From Pseudomonadota bacterium (GTDB taxonomy: Bacteria > Pseudomonadota > Gammaproteobacteria > Burkholderiales > Burkholderiaceae_B): a DNA stretch of 11,188 bases. Positions 1 to 7,993 of this stretch are shown here, one piece after another. The notes beneath the pieces were generated by a model, which was not told the DNA's origin, did not search any database, and saw only the letters and a program-made list of their open reading frames with translations. Location: contig JAEYVD010000858.1 of NCBI GenBank assembly GCA_023432075.1, forward strand, positions 1-11,188. Direction: 5' to 3'. Made by a program: the position numbers and the translations under genes. How positions within the stretch are numbered: position 1 is the stretch's first letter; the number at the start of each line of letters is the position of its first letter.

Positions 1-550
1 CGTACGAATCGCGGCGTGCCCAGTCGCGCTGCCACTCCAGCAGCACCTGCTGCCACGTGACCGGCACGACGCCGGCCTGGATCATGCGCTGCATGGCCAT
101 GTCGTGCGCTTCCTTGGACGTGCCGCCGGACGCGTCGGACACCATGTAGATCTCGTACTCGCCTTCCAGCATCGCGCACAGCGCAAAGGTGGTGTTGCAG
201 ACTTCGGTCCAGAGGCCGGCCACGACGACCTTCTTGCGGCCATTGGCGGCCAGCGCGTCGCGCACCTTCTGGTCGTCCCACGAGTTCATCGAGGTGCGTT
301 CCAGGACCTTCTGGTTCGGAAACACATCGAGCAGTTCGGGGTAGGTGTAGCCCGAGAACGATTCGGTCTCGACGGTGGTGATGGTGGTGGGAATGCCAAA
401 CACCTTGGCGGCCTTGGCCAGGCCCACCGCGTTGTTCTTCAGCGTCTGGCGGTCGATCGACTGCACGCCGAATGCCATCTGCGGCTGGTGATCGATGAAG
501 ATGATCTGGCTGTTCTGCGGGGTCAGAACTTCGAGCTTTGCTTGGGACAT
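1..550 (-). CDS. Isochorismatase-family (YcaC-like) cysteine hydrolase, 3' end cut by window edge
   Basis: I read 183 codons from ATG (548-550 on the complement) to the left edge; the stop lies outside. The fold is that of the isochorismatase-like cysteine hydrolases, nearest in style to the YcaC group, cytoplasmic hydrolases of uncertain substrate. Visible family marks are an early strand with the catalytic-type Asp20 (IIFIDHQPQMAFGV), the WTEVCNTTFA block with nucleophile Cys118, and the VSDASGGTS loop at 137-145. The basic residue of the triad is probably near Arg85, which I could not fix without an alignment. YcaC-type proteins are about 210 aa, so only the tail is missing. AAGGTG, 6 nt upstream of the ATG, serves as ribosome site. 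It is the last gene of the leftward block but is separated from DUF1275 by 126 nt with inverted repeats, so it may be transcribed on its own. There is no signal peptide. Confidence 0.92.
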   Translation of the reverse strand, partial: MSQAKLEVLTPQNSQIIFIDHQPQMAFGVQSIDRQTLKNNAVGLAKAAKVFGIPTTITTVETESFSGYTYPELLDVFPNQKVLERTSMNSWDDQKVRDALAANGRKKVVVAGLWTEVCNTTFALCAMLEGEYEIYMVSDASGGTSKEAHDMAMQRMIQAGVVPVTWQQVLLEWQRDWARRDSY

Positions 551-556
551 GGATAT

Positions 557-633
557 CACCTTGGGGGGGTGGGTCGGGCGTTAACGAGAAGGTCAGGATA
601 GGGGAAACGTTCTCGCTTCGACATTGTTCGAAG
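557..633 (-). promoter_or_regulatory. Leader of the isochorismatase-family gene: inverted repeats and a C7 run
   Basis: The 126-nt gap upstream of the hydrolase contains a perfect 6-bp inverted repeat, CTTCGA (616-621) and TCGAAG (628-633), with a 6-nt centre. A second 6-bp pair, CGAGAA (585-590) and TTCTCG (610-615), lies beside it with 19 nt between. A run of seven G on the plus strand (563-569; C on the transcript) abuts the AAGGTG ribosome site (557-562). The repeats could be a regulator-binding site or short hairpins. No clear -35/-10 pair was found, so this is a candidate region only. Confidence 0.35.
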
Positions 634-676
634 GTATGGCACCCAGCGGGAAAGCCGCCATCACGCGGCGCCAGGC

Positions 677-1363
677 TTAGCCCGGTCCGGCGCGCTTGAT
701 GCCAAGCGTGGCCAGCGCGGCGACCACGGGCGGCACGAGAAAGCACCACATCAGCGACGCCCAATACAGGAGCGCGGCGATGGCGCAGCCGGTCGCAAAA
801 GCTGCCAAGGCAGGCAACATCTTGCGCAGCCGCCCCACCGCGGCGGTTCGCGCCTCGCCGGTGACGCCCTTGCAGAGGTCGGCCAGGTCGATCATCACCT
901 GGGTGGTGGTGCCGGTCATCAGCGTGGAAGGCGGCGCGCTGCCCAGGTGCATGCGCTGGATCGCGTTCTGGATGCCCATCGCCGCGACCAGCAGCATGCC
1001 GGCCATGACCGCGACCGGCGTGTCGCTGTCGGAAAAGGGGCCATGGGCAACAAGGACATAGGCCGCGGCGGCCAGCAGCAGCACTTTCGCGCACATGAGC
1101 CGGGACATCGCCGTGTCGGCGGCCGCCTGGCTTGCGGCAAAGAGGCGGGTCAGGACGACCACGACGCAAAAGAGCGGCAGCGCCAGCATCTTGGCGAAGG
1201 CGCCCGTGGTGCCGTGCACCAAGGCGGCGCCCAGGGTCACGAAATTGCCGGTCACGTGCGCGGTGAACAGGCCATTGAGCGCCAGGAACCCCGCCGTGTC
1301 GACGTACCCCGCGTTAAAGCCCAATAGCCCGGTGAATCGCGGAGATACGGGAGTCTGTTCCAT
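677..1363 (-). CDS. DUF1275 (YoaK-like) integral membrane protein
   Basis: The product is 228 aa, the usual size for this family. Two family signatures are clear: GYVDTAGFLALNGLFTAHVTGN at about 19-40 (written here as GYVDTAGF and the FTAHVTGN block), and GIQNAIQR followed by STLMTGTTTQVMIDL at about 130-160. Hydrophobic segments near 17-50, 60-75, 90-107, 117-135 and 183-220 suggest five to six membrane helices in the inner membrane. The function of DUF1275 proteins is not established; a transporter-like role is often supposed. The gene starts 39 nt after the DoxX stop, so it is probably co-transcribed with DoxX and the amidohydrolase. The ribosome site before ATG is weak (GAGAA-like). The start is supported by the family's characteristic short N-terminal stretch before the first signature. 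Confidence 0.9.
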   Translation of the reverse strand: MEQTPVSPRFTGLLGFNAGYVDTAGFLALNGLFTAHVTGNFVTLGAALVHGTTGAFAKMLALPLFCVVVVLTRLFAASQAAADTAMSRLMCAKVLLLAAAAYVLVAHGPFSDSDTPVAVMAGMLLVAAMGIQNAIQRMHLGSAPPSTLMTGTTTQVMIDLADLCKGVTGEARTAAVGRLRKMLPALAAFATGCAIAALLYWASLMWCFLVPPVVAALATLGIKRAGPG

Positions 1364-1402
1364 GATTTCTCAATGACTGCGGGGTTAGCGCCGCGCCGGG
1401 AG

Positions 1403-1831
1403 TCACCGGCGTTCGTTCAGGTCCTGCCAGATCACTAGGAGAAATCCGCCCACGAGGCCCAGGTGCTCGAAAAACGAGTTGGCCGCGAAGAAACGTGCCT
1501 GGCCGGGCGGCATCTCCCAGAATTGCAGGGCGACGAAGGTGGCCAGCAGCGTGAAGATCGCCAGCCCCAGCGCGCCGATCCACCGGTGCCATCCGATGAG
1601 GATCATGATCGAGGCGATGAGCTCCAACGCGATCACGATGACGGCAAACAAGGGGGCCGGCGTCAGGCCGAAGTGCGTCATCTCGGCGATAGCGCCGGGA
1701 AAGTCGGTCAGCTTGACCAGCCCGCCCTGCAGGTATGCCGCGCACAGTCCCAGGTAGGCGACGAAGCGGGCAAGCCGGCCGCCGAGGACCGGCCGGGCAA
1801 GGCCGGATAACGTGCTTGAAAAGGTCGACAT
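1403..1831 (-). CDS. DoxX family membrane protein
   Basis: A 142-aa protein with four predicted membrane helices at about 21-38, 59-80, 82-104 and 121-136, the DoxX-like layout. The AAYLQGGLVKLTDF segment after helix 1 (residues 31-44) and the small loop around MPPGQARFFAANSFFEHLG match the style of the family. DoxX relatives act in the inner membrane; some are quinol-oxidase-associated subunits or take part in redox stress responses, but most have no assigned reaction. The gene begins only 12 nt after the amidohydrolase stop, which strongly suggests one transcript. AGGGGA lies about 9 nt upstream of the ATG. The product ends in Glu-Arg-Arg on the cytoplasmic side by the positive-inside rule. 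A specific role in this cluster cannot be named. Confidence 0.9.
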   Translation of the reverse strand: MSTFSSTLSGLARPVLGGRLARFVAYLGLCAAYLQGGLVKLTDFPGAIAEMTHFGLTPAPLFAVIVIALELIASIMILIGWHRWIGALGLAIFTLLATFVALQFWEMPPGQARFFAANSFFEHLGLVGGFLLVIWQDLNERR

Positions 1832-1843
1832 GGGTGCGGTCCC

Positions 1844-3850
1844 CTACACGGCCCAGCAGGAGCAGCCCAGCGCCCCGAAGAAGGACTTCTGGTCGGCGGC
1901 CGGCACGCTGGAGGCCCAGGCGTTGGCATGGCTGTGCCCATGCAGGCCGCACGCGCTGGCGCAACCGCAAGCGGCGGCAAAGCGCTTGTAGTCCAGCGAG
2001 TTGCGGCCGGCGCCGTCCGGATCGCCCCAGGCGGCATAGCCGCCGAACAGGCGCGTGGGCGACCAATCCGGCATGGCGGGCGGCGGCGCGTTGTCGTCCA
2101 GGCTGGCGAAGTCGCCGGCGCCATAGACGACGCGACCGCCCACGACGGTCAGGTCGGACGTCAGGAAGGAGATCTCTTCATCGGCGACGGCAAAGAAATC
2201 CTGCGACGGTACGATCAGGTCGGCGAACTGACCCACCTGGATGCGGCCGCGCTTGCCTTCGTCGTTGGAGAACCACGCGACGTTCTCGGTCCACATGCGC
2301 AGCGCCGTCTCGCGGTCCAGCAGGTTTTTCTGCGGATACAGCGGCATGCCGCCGACGGTCTTGCCCGTGGTCATCCACGACAGCGAAATCCATGGGTTGT
2401 AGGACGCGACGCGCGTGGCGTCGGTCCCGGCGGACGTCTTCACGCCCTTCTCCAGGATGCGCTTGACGGGCGGCGTGGCCTGCGCGGCCTTCGCGCCGTA
2501 TCGCTCGACAAAGTACTCGCCCTGGTATGCCATACGATGCTGGACGGCGATGCCGCCGCCCAGTGCGGCGATGCGGTCGATCGACTTGTCCGAAATCGTC
2601 TCGGCGTGATCGAAGAACCAGTTGATGCCGGTGAGCGGCGTGTCGCGATGCACTTTCTCGAAGACATCCAGCGCCCGCGAAATGGTTTCGTCGTAGGTGG
2701 CGTGCAGACGCCAGGGCCATTTGTTCTGGACCAGGACGCGCACGACTTCTTCGAGCTCGCCTTCCATTTCCGGCGGCATGTCCGGACGTTCGACCCGAAA
2801 GTCCTCGAAGTCGGCCGCGGAGAACACCAGCATTTCGCCGGCCCCGTTATGCCGGAAGTAATCGTCGCCCTGCTTGTACTTGACCGAAGACGTCCACTTC
2901 AGGAAGTCTTCCTTCTCGTGCTTGGGCTTTTGCGTGAAGAGGTTGTACGCAAGTCGCACCGTCAGCTGGTTGTCGTCGGCCAGCTTCTGGATGACGGCAT
3001 AGTCGTCCGGATAATTCTGGTATCCGCCGCCGGCGTCGATGACCCCCGTGACGCCCAGCCGATTGAGCTCGCGCATGAAGTGGCGCGTGGAGTTCAACTG
3101 GTAATCGAAGGGCAGCTTCGGACCCTTGGCGAGGGTGGAGTAAAGAATCGTGGCATTGGGCTTGGCCAGGAGCAGGCCCGTGGGATTGCCGTTCGCATCG
3201 CGGATGATCTGGCCGCCTTCCGGGTCCGGCGTGTCCCGCGTGTAGCCCACTACCCGCAGCGCCGCGGCATTCAAGAGCGCCCGGTCGTACAGGTGCAGCA
3301 GGAACACGGGCGTGTCCGGCGCGACCCCATTGATTTCCTCGATGGTCGGCAGGCGCTTCTCGATGAACTGGTGCTCGGTGAACCCGCCCACCACGCGCAC
3401 CCACTGGGGCGCCGGCGTGATGGCGACCTGACGGCGCAGCATCTCCATCGCGTCGGCCAGCGAGCGCACGCCGTCCCAGCGCAGCTCCATGTTGTAGTTC
3501 AACCCGCCGCGCACGACGTGCGTGTGGTTGTCGTAGAGGCCAGGCAGGACGCTCTTCTTCTTCAAATCGACCAGCCGGGTGTTCGGGCCGGCCAGGCGCA
3601 GGACTTCCCGGTCGTTGCCGACCGCGACGAACTTGCCGGCCGTGACGGCGACGGCGCCCGCTTCCGGTTTGGCGCGATCCAGCGTGGTGAAGCGGCCGTT
3701 GTAGAAGATCACCTCCGGGGGGCCGTCCGAGAGCGGCGTCCCGGCTTCCGGGCGCGATCCGGCATCCGCCCGGCCTGCCCACATGCCATTGAGCGCAAAC
3801 GCTGAGGCCAGCGAAGACGCCGCTCCCAGGACTTGTCGACGCGAAGCCAT
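1844..3850 (-). CDS. Tat-exported amidohydrolase, YtcJ-like (Amidohydro_3), with Cys/His-rich tail
   Basis: This 668-aa metal-dependent hydrolase of the amidohydrolase superfamily has an unknown substrate. I chose the ATG at 3848-3850 because GAGGAG lies 6-7 nt upstream and the protein then begins with a twin-arginine signal (SRRQVLG at 3-9, hydrophobic stretch 10-24, ADA near 28-30). An upstream in-frame ATG at 3910 would bury the signal. Metal and catalytic residues of the TIM barrel are visible: HTH at 109-111, RLHATYDE with His383, FFDHAE with His415, and SAGTDATR with Asp477. The C-terminal beta-sandwich return (GQFADLIVPSQDFF, GGRVVYG) is complete to about 580. The last 45 residues are unusual: Cys628, Cys630, Cys634, His637, His639, His641, Cys663 and Cys665 form a possible second metal or redox site. 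It is first in a leftward set with DoxX and DUF1275. Periplasmic location is inferred from the Tat signal. Confidence 0.93.
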   Translation of the reverse strand: MASRRQVLGAASSLASAFALNGMWAGRADAGSRPEAGTPLSDGPPEVIFYNGRFTTLDRAKPEAGAVAVTAGKFVAVGNDREVLRLAGPNTRLVDLKKKSVLPGLYDNHTHVVRGGLNYNMELRWDGVRSLADAMEMLRRQVAITPAPQWVRVVGGFTEHQFIEKRLPTIEEINGVAPDTPVFLLHLYDRALLNAAALRVVGYTRDTPDPEGGQIIRDANGNPTGLLLAKPNATILYSTLAKGPKLPFDYQLNSTRHFMRELNRLGVTGVIDAGGGYQNYPDDYAVIQKLADDNQLTVRLAYNLFTQKPKHEKEDFLKWTSSVKYKQGDDYFRHNGAGEMLVFSAADFEDFRVERPDMPPEMEGELEEVVRVLVQNKWPWRLHATYDETISRALDVFEKVHRDTPLTGINWFFDHAETISDKSIDRIAALGGGIAVQHRMAYQGEYFVERYGAKAAQATPPVKRILEKGVKTSAGTDATRVASYNPWISLSWMTTGKTVGGMPLYPQKNLLDRETALRMWTENVAWFSNDEGKRGRIQVGQFADLIVPSQDFFAVADEEISFLTSDLTVVGGRVVYGAGDFASLDDNAPPPAMPDWSPTRLFGGYAAWGDPDGAGRNSLDYKRFAAACGCASACGLHGHSHANAWASSVPAADQKSFFGALGCSCWAV

Positions 3851-4055
3851 GCCACTCTCCTCGATTAATTTCGCGAAGGCTAGGTTTTCACGGCGTCTGA
3901 CGGGGCGCAATCCGACTTTAGGTTCGTCACCCTATACCATCGACGAATGGCGCGGGCGGGCGGTCCATCGTAAGGTTTTGCGGTTTGCGCGCTGCCTTGC
4001 ACGGCGGGCAAATCGGTGTAATCCCGCAGACAATCGCGCCAGGACGCGGCGCAAC

Positions 4056-4106
4056 GTTAAGAATTGGTGAGGATTAACGATTCATTAATTCTTCGACCTC
4101 TATATT
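4056..4106 (+). promoter_or_regulatory. Candidate OmpR-family site and -10 upstream of the chemoreceptor gene
   Basis: The 351-nt divergent gap between the amidohydrolase and the chemoreceptor is mostly GC-rich and featureless from 3865 to 4050, apart from the amidohydrolase ribosome site. At 4073-4089 there is ATTAAC, five bases, then ATTAAT: a direct hexamer repeat with 11-bp period, as used by OmpR/PhoB-family regulators (compare the PmrA/QseB style TTAA-N5-TTAA). GTTAAG lies further upstream (4056-4061). AAGAATT (4059-4065) and AATTCTT (4087-4093) also form an inverted repeat around it. TATATT (4101-4106) could be the -10, with the box over the -35 position, where no good -35 is seen. This is inference from pattern only. 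No flagellar sigma-28 promoter was recognised. Confidence 0.35.
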
Positions 4107-4201
4107 CGCGCTCGTCAGCCGGCGCGGGCCCGTTCAGGGTTCCAGCGCTTGTCCAGCGCGAATTGTCATGAGCCGGTTGCCGACAACAACAAAGGCGAAT
4201 G

Positions 4202-5839
4202 ATGAATCTGGCAGCCATGAAAGTAAGGTCGCGCCTCGCGATCGGTTTCTTCTTGCTTCTTCTTGCGTTGGTGGTGCTTGGGGGCCTGTCCCTGTACGCC
4301 GTGAGGACGCTGGACAAATCGATGTACGACATCGTGAACGTGAACAACCAGCAGCTGAAGCTGGCATTGCAAATGCGCGAGCTGGTGCAAGGCCGGGCGA
4401 TCGTGGTGCGCAACATCGTGCTCTACACGGACCCGAAAGCCGTGGCCAATGAAATCGCCCGGTCCGAAGACATGGCGGCGCGGTATCGCCAGGTCAGCGA
4501 ACAGCTTGCAAAGATGTTTGCCGACGACGATGGAACGCTGCGCGCCGAGACCGATCTGCTGGCAGCCGCGCAGCGGGCGCAGCAGGAAGCCTCGCCGATC
4601 TACGAGCGTGCCATGGAGGCGGGGCGGCAGAACAACACGCAGGAAGCCGCCCGGATCCTGCGGGAAGAGCTGCGCGCCAAGCAGGATGCATGGCTCGACC
4701 AGTTGCTGTCGCTGGCCAACCTCGAATCCCAGCTCAACGATGAATCGGCGCGGGAGGCGGCGGCGACCTCGGCGCGTCTGCAGAGCACGATCATTGTGAT
4801 CATGACGATCGCCGTGCTGGTGGGTGTCCTGTCGGCCTGGCTGGTCACGCGCAGCATCATCCGGCAGCTGGGCGGCGAGCCGGCCGACGCGCAGAAGCTG
4901 GCGGGCGCCATCGCCAGCGGCGATCTCACGACGGCGCTGAAGCTCGATGAGCGGGATCGTTCGAGCCTGATGTATTCGCTGGAAACGATGCGCAGGCAGC
5001 TTGCGTCGACGGTCGGCACGATCGTCAGCGCGGCGGAATCCATTTCGACCGCGTCGGCGCAGATTGCCGAAGGCAATGCCGACCTGTCGCAACGGACCGA
5101 GGAACAGGCCGCATCGCTTGAGGAAACGGCCGCCAGCATCGAAGAGATGACCTCGACGGTGCGGATGAACCAGGACAACGCGACACGGGGCAGCAGCCTT
5201 GCCGTCGATTGCAGCCAGCTCACCGTTGAAGCGGGTCGCGTGGTGGGGCAGGTGGTCGATGCGATCGGAGCCATCTCGGCCGATGCGCAGCGGGTGGGTG
5301 AGATCGTGTCGGTGATCGACAGCATCGCCTTCCAGACAAACATTCTTGCGCTGAACGCCGCCGTGGAAGCGGCGCGGGCTGGCGAACAGGGACGCGGCTT
5401 CGCCGTGGTGGCGACGGAAGTGCGCGCGCTGGCCCAGCGCAGCGCCACGGCCGCCAAGGAGATCAAGGGTTTGATCGAGAACTCCCAGCGTGCGGTGGAG
5501 GGCGGCGAGTCGATGGCGGCCACGGCGGGCGGCCAGATGGAGAAGGTGCTCGATGCGGTGGCAAGGCTCAAGGAGGTGACCGTGGAAATCGCCTCGGCCT
5601 CGGCGGAGCAGACTGCCGGCATCGAGCAGGTGAATGTGGCCGTGTCGCAAATGGATACGATGACGCAACAGAATGCGGCGTTGGTCGAAGAGTCCGCTGC
5701 GGCGGCCGGCGCAATGGCCACGCAGGCGAAAGAGCTCCTGCAGGCGGTGGCGCGTTTCAAGACGGAACGGCAGCCTGGCGCGGCGCAGCCCGGCGCGCGT
5801 TACGAGCGGTTGGCGCTGGCAGCACCTGTGCACGCCTGA
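4202..5839 (+). CDS. Methyl-accepting chemotaxis protein (four-helix-bundle sensor)
   Basis: A 545-aa transmembrane chemoreceptor. In order it has a short cytoplasmic start, TM1 (about 12-34), a periplasmic helical domain of about 155 residues fitting the 4HB_MCP ligand-binding type, TM2 (about 194-216), a HAMP domain (about 217-267), and a long coiled-coil signalling domain. The highly conserved hairpin tip, which binds CheA/CheW, is clear ([20 protein letters not shown] followed by GRGFAVVA, about 371-403). Glu/Gln-rich heptads such as [20 protein letters not shown] and the [13 protein letters not shown] stretch are candidate methylation regions. The C-terminus lacks a NWETF-like CheR/CheB tether. 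Two adjacent ATGs occur (4199, 4202); I prefer the second because AAAGG (4191-4195) is then 6 nt away. No che genes are nearby, so it is an orphan receptor of unknown ligand. The candidate upstream box may tie it to an OmpR-type regulator. Confidence 0.95.
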   Translation: MNLAAMKVRSRLAIGFFLLLLALVVLGGLSLYAVRTLDKSMYDIVNVNNQQLKLALQMRELVQGRAIVVRNIVLYTDPKAVANEIARSEDMAARYRQVSEQLAKMFADDDGTLRAETDLLAAAQRAQQEASPIYERAMEAGRQNNTQEAARILREELRAKQDAWLDQLLSLANLESQLNDESAREAAATSARLQSTIIVIMTIAVLVGVLSAWLVTRSIIRQLGGEPADAQKLAGAIASGDLTTALKLDERDRSSLMYSLETMRRQLASTVGTIVSAAESISTASAQIAEGNADLSQRTEEQAASLEETAASIEEMTSTVRMNQDNATRGSSLAVDCSQLTVEAGRVVGQVVDAIGAISADAQRVGEIVSVIDSIAFQTNILALNAAVEAARAGEQGRGFAVVATEVRALAQRSATAAKEIKGLIENSQRAVEGGESMAATAGGQMEKVLDAVARLKEVTVEIASASAEQTAGIEQVNVAVSQMDTMTQQNAALVEESAAAAGAMATQAKELLQAVARFKTERQPGAAQPGARYERLALAAPVHA

Positions 5840-5860
5840 GGCCGCAACCTGACCGTATGA

Positions 5861-5898
5861 TGCGGCCTGGGGCGGCGAGCGCGCGGCCCCAGGCTGCA
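5861..5898 (+). terminator. Strong GC-rich hairpin after the chemoreceptor gene
   Basis: The stem 5861-5873 pairs with 5886-5898: 13 pairs including one G-U, with a perfect 9-bp core (GCCTGGGGC and GCCCCAGGC) and a 12-nt loop. It begins 21 nt after the chemoreceptor stop and ends 32 nt before the response regulator start. There is no T-run after it, so it is not a canonical intrinsic terminator. It may stabilise the upstream mRNA end, act with Rho, or reduce read-through into the two-component genes. Confidence 0.5.
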
Positions 5899-5930
5899 GC
5901 TGTCAACGCACACGGAAGGGGAATACTGAC

Positions 5931-6596
5931 ATGCGAGTTCTGTTGGTTGAGGACGACGCGATGTTCGCGGACGCGTTGACGCTGGCCCTCGAGGAACTGG
6001 ACTTCGCGGTGACGCTCGTGCAGGAAGTCGAGGCCGCCAAGGTGCTGCTGCTGCAGCACGCCTTCACGCTCGTGCTGCTGGATATCGGGCTGCATCGCGG
6101 CTCGGGCCTGGACGTACTGCGTTTCATGCGCCGGCGTGGCGATGCGGTGCCGGTGATCCTGATCACCGCGCGGGATGCGTTGAGCGATCGCATCAGGGGG
6201 CTGGATATCGGCGCCGACGATTACGTCATCAAGCCGTTCGAACCCACGGAGCTGTTTGCGCGCATGCGCGCCCTGCTCAGGCGCAGCGGCGTTCCGGGCG
6301 AGAAGATCCTGGCTTGGCGTCATGTGAAGCTGGATCCAGGCCGGCGCGAAGCGTTCGTTGATGAAGCGCCGACACGGTTGTCGGAGCACGAGTTCCGCAC
6401 GCTGGAGATGCTGCTCAGGCACCCTGACAGGCTGGTGTCGACGGAAGAGCTGCGCGCGCACCTCTATGGCGCGGGCCGGCTTGGCGAGAGCAATACGATC
6501 GCCGTGTTCATTCATTCGCTGAGAAAAAAGCTGGGCAAGGACACCATCGAGAATGTCCATGGCCAAGGCTACCGGCTGGCCCGGGACGGCGGCTGA
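5931..6596 (+). CDS. OmpR/PhoB-family response regulator (QseB/TctD-like)
   Basis: A 221-aa cytoplasmic transcription regulator. The receiver domain (1-115) carries the acidic pocket Glu7-Asp8-Asp9, the phosphoacceptor Asp51 in LVLLDIGLHRGSGLDVL, the switch Thr79 (ILITARD) and Lys101-Pro102 (YVIKPF). The winged-helix DNA-binding domain (about 125-218) shows LSEHEFRTLEMLLRHPDRLVS-type and VFIHSLRKKLG elements and ends in the typical VHGQGYRLAR. All catalytic residues are intact. GGAAGGGG (5914-5921) lies 9 nt before the ATG. The stop overlaps the start of the kinase gene by one base (TGATG), so the two are translationally coupled and surely partners. Targets are not shown by sequence; the TTAA-type repeats upstream of the chemoreceptor and the autotransporter are candidates. 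QseB is the closest style, but I do not assign a symbol. Confidence 0.95.
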   Translation: MRVLLVEDDAMFADALTLALEELDFAVTLVQEVEAAKVLLLQHAFTLVLLDIGLHRGSGLDVLRFMRRRGDAVPVILITARDALSDRIRGLDIGADDYVIKPFEPTELFARMRALLRRSGVPGEKILAWRHVKLDPGRREAFVDEAPTRLSEHEFRTLEMLLRHPDRLVSTEELRAHLYGAGRLGESNTIAVFIHSLRKKLGKDTIENVHGQGYRLARDGG

Positions 6597-7972
6597 TGCG
6601 GCGGGTCACGAATTCGCTGCGCGCACAGGTCCTGTTGGGCATCTTCAGCGCGCTGCTCGTCTCGTGGCTGGTGCAGTTTGGCTTGTATTGGAACAGCGTG
6701 ACCCGGGCCGAATCCGGGGTGCGCGATCATGAGTTGAATGCCTTGGTCGACAGCATGGCGTTCTTTCTGGCGATGGTGCCCGCCACCCACGACATCACCC
6801 GCGAGTTGCCGGTTCCCGCCTTCCTGGCGCGCCCGGCTGTCGGCAAGACCGAGATCCAGGTCTGGGACCGCGTGACGAACCGCCTGGTGCTTGCGTCCAA
6901 GGATGCGCCGCGCACGCGGATGGTGCACGGGAACACGGTTGGGTTTTCGTGCGTCGTGCAGGGCGGGGATACGTGGCGGGTCTACGCGGGGCTGGACGAA
7001 TCCGCGCGGTTCGAGATCGTGGCGGGTACGCCGACGCGTGCGTTCTACGCCGGCCTTGCCGACCGGTTCGAATTGGGCTCGATCGTCACGCTGCTGATGT
7101 TCGGCGGGATCGGGGGCGTGACGATGCTGGTCGTCTGCCATTCCGTGCGCAAGCTTGGCCGCGTGGGCCAGGAAATTGCGCAGGCTAGCGTGACCGATGG
7201 CGTGACGGTTGACGAGCGGGCAGTCCCGGCTGAATTGTGGCCCTTGATACGCGCGATCAATGAACGGCAGCGCCGTGTGGCGGCGCTGATCGAGAACGAG
7301 CGCCGGTTCATCGGCGATGCCGCCCATGAGCTTCGCACGCCGCTGGCGGTGCTGGCCGTGTACGCAGACACGGCGTATCGCGTCAACGACCCCGTTAAGG
7401 CCAGGATGCTGATGCAGAAGATCGCGGAGACCACGCGCCGCAGTTCCCGCATCGTCGAACAGCTGCTGGACCTGGCCCGCACGGACCGCAACGACATCCA
7501 GCTAGAGCCGGTGAATCTTGCGTCCGTGGTGGCCTTCGTGCTGCGGGACATGCAGGCTTCGTTCATCCATCGCGCCCAACAGGTCACCGTGGATGCCGCG
7601 CCGGTCCAGATCATGGGTCAGGTGGATGCGCTGGGCATCCTGGTGCGCAATCTGCTGGACAACGCGGGCAGATACAGCGGCGAGAACAGCGCAATCAGCA
7701 TTGCGCTGCATTGGGAGCCGGAGGGCGTCACGCTGGCGGTCGCGGACAACGGCCCGGGCATCCCGCGGCCATTGCGCGAGCGCATCTTTGATCCCTTCTA
7801 TCGCGGGCCGGGCGCGCCCAGCCACGGGAGCGGGCTTGGGCTGGCATTGGTCGCAAGGATTGCCCGCTCGCACGAGGCGCACGTGACGGTGGAGGAAGGC
7901 CCGCAGGGGCGCGGCGTGTGCTTCAACGTGGTGTTTCCGTTGCCGGGCGCGGCCGCGGCCGGGCTGGCGTGA
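6596..7972 (+). CDS. Two-component sensor histidine kinase (QseC/TctE-like)
   Basis: A 458-aa inner-membrane kinase. TM1 is at about 12-32 and TM2 at about 161-181, enclosing a periplasmic sensor of about 128 residues of unrecognised ligand. A HAMP-like linker with VPAELWPLIRAINERQRR (about 210-227) is typical of QseC/TctE kinases. The H-box ERRFIGDAAHELRTPL has the phosphorylated His244. In the ATPase domain the N-box is RNLLDNAGRY (Asn356), G1 is ADNGPGIP (383-390), the F-box is FDPFYRG (398-404) and G2 is GSGLGLALV (411-419). Everything needed for autophosphorylation and phosphotransfer to the upstream regulator is present. Its ATG shares the A of the regulator's TGA stop, so expression is coupled. 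The sensor domain is short and contains WDRVTNRLVLAS followed by TWRVYAG, as in the 2CSK_N type sensor of TctE-like kinases; this last point is inference. Confidence 0.94.
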   Translation: MRRVTNSLRAQVLLGIFSALLVSWLVQFGLYWNSVTRAESGVRDHELNALVDSMAFFLAMVPATHDITRELPVPAFLARPAVGKTEIQVWDRVTNRLVLASKDAPRTRMVHGNTVGFSCVVQGGDTWRVYAGLDESARFEIVAGTPTRAFYAGLADRFELGSIVTLLMFGGIGGVTMLVVCHSVRKLGRVGQEIAQASVTDGVTVDERAVPAELWPLIRAINERQRRVAALIENERRFIGDAAHELRTPLAVLAVYADTAYRVNDPVKARMLMQKIAETTRRSSRIVEQLLDLARTDRNDIQLEPVNLASVVAFVLRDMQASFIHRAQQVTVDAAPVQIMGQVDALGILVRNLLDNAGRYSGENSAISIALHWEPEGVTLAVADNGPGIPRPLRERIFDPFYRGPGAPSHGSGLGLALVARIARSHEAHVTVEEGPQGRGVCFNVVFPLPGAAAAGLA

Positions 7973-7993
7973 CGGGGGCGGCAAAGGATGAAC

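Noticed and set aside
1928..3805. 625-codon open frame on the plus strand
   Set aside because: It is antisense to the amidohydrolase, whose metal motifs, Tat signal and ribosome site are clear. The translation has no recognisable domain and is a typical GC-rich shadow.
4166..5833. 555-codon open frame on the minus strand
   Set aside because: It lies antisense to the chemoreceptor and its His/Arg-rich translation mirrors the chemoreceptor codons.
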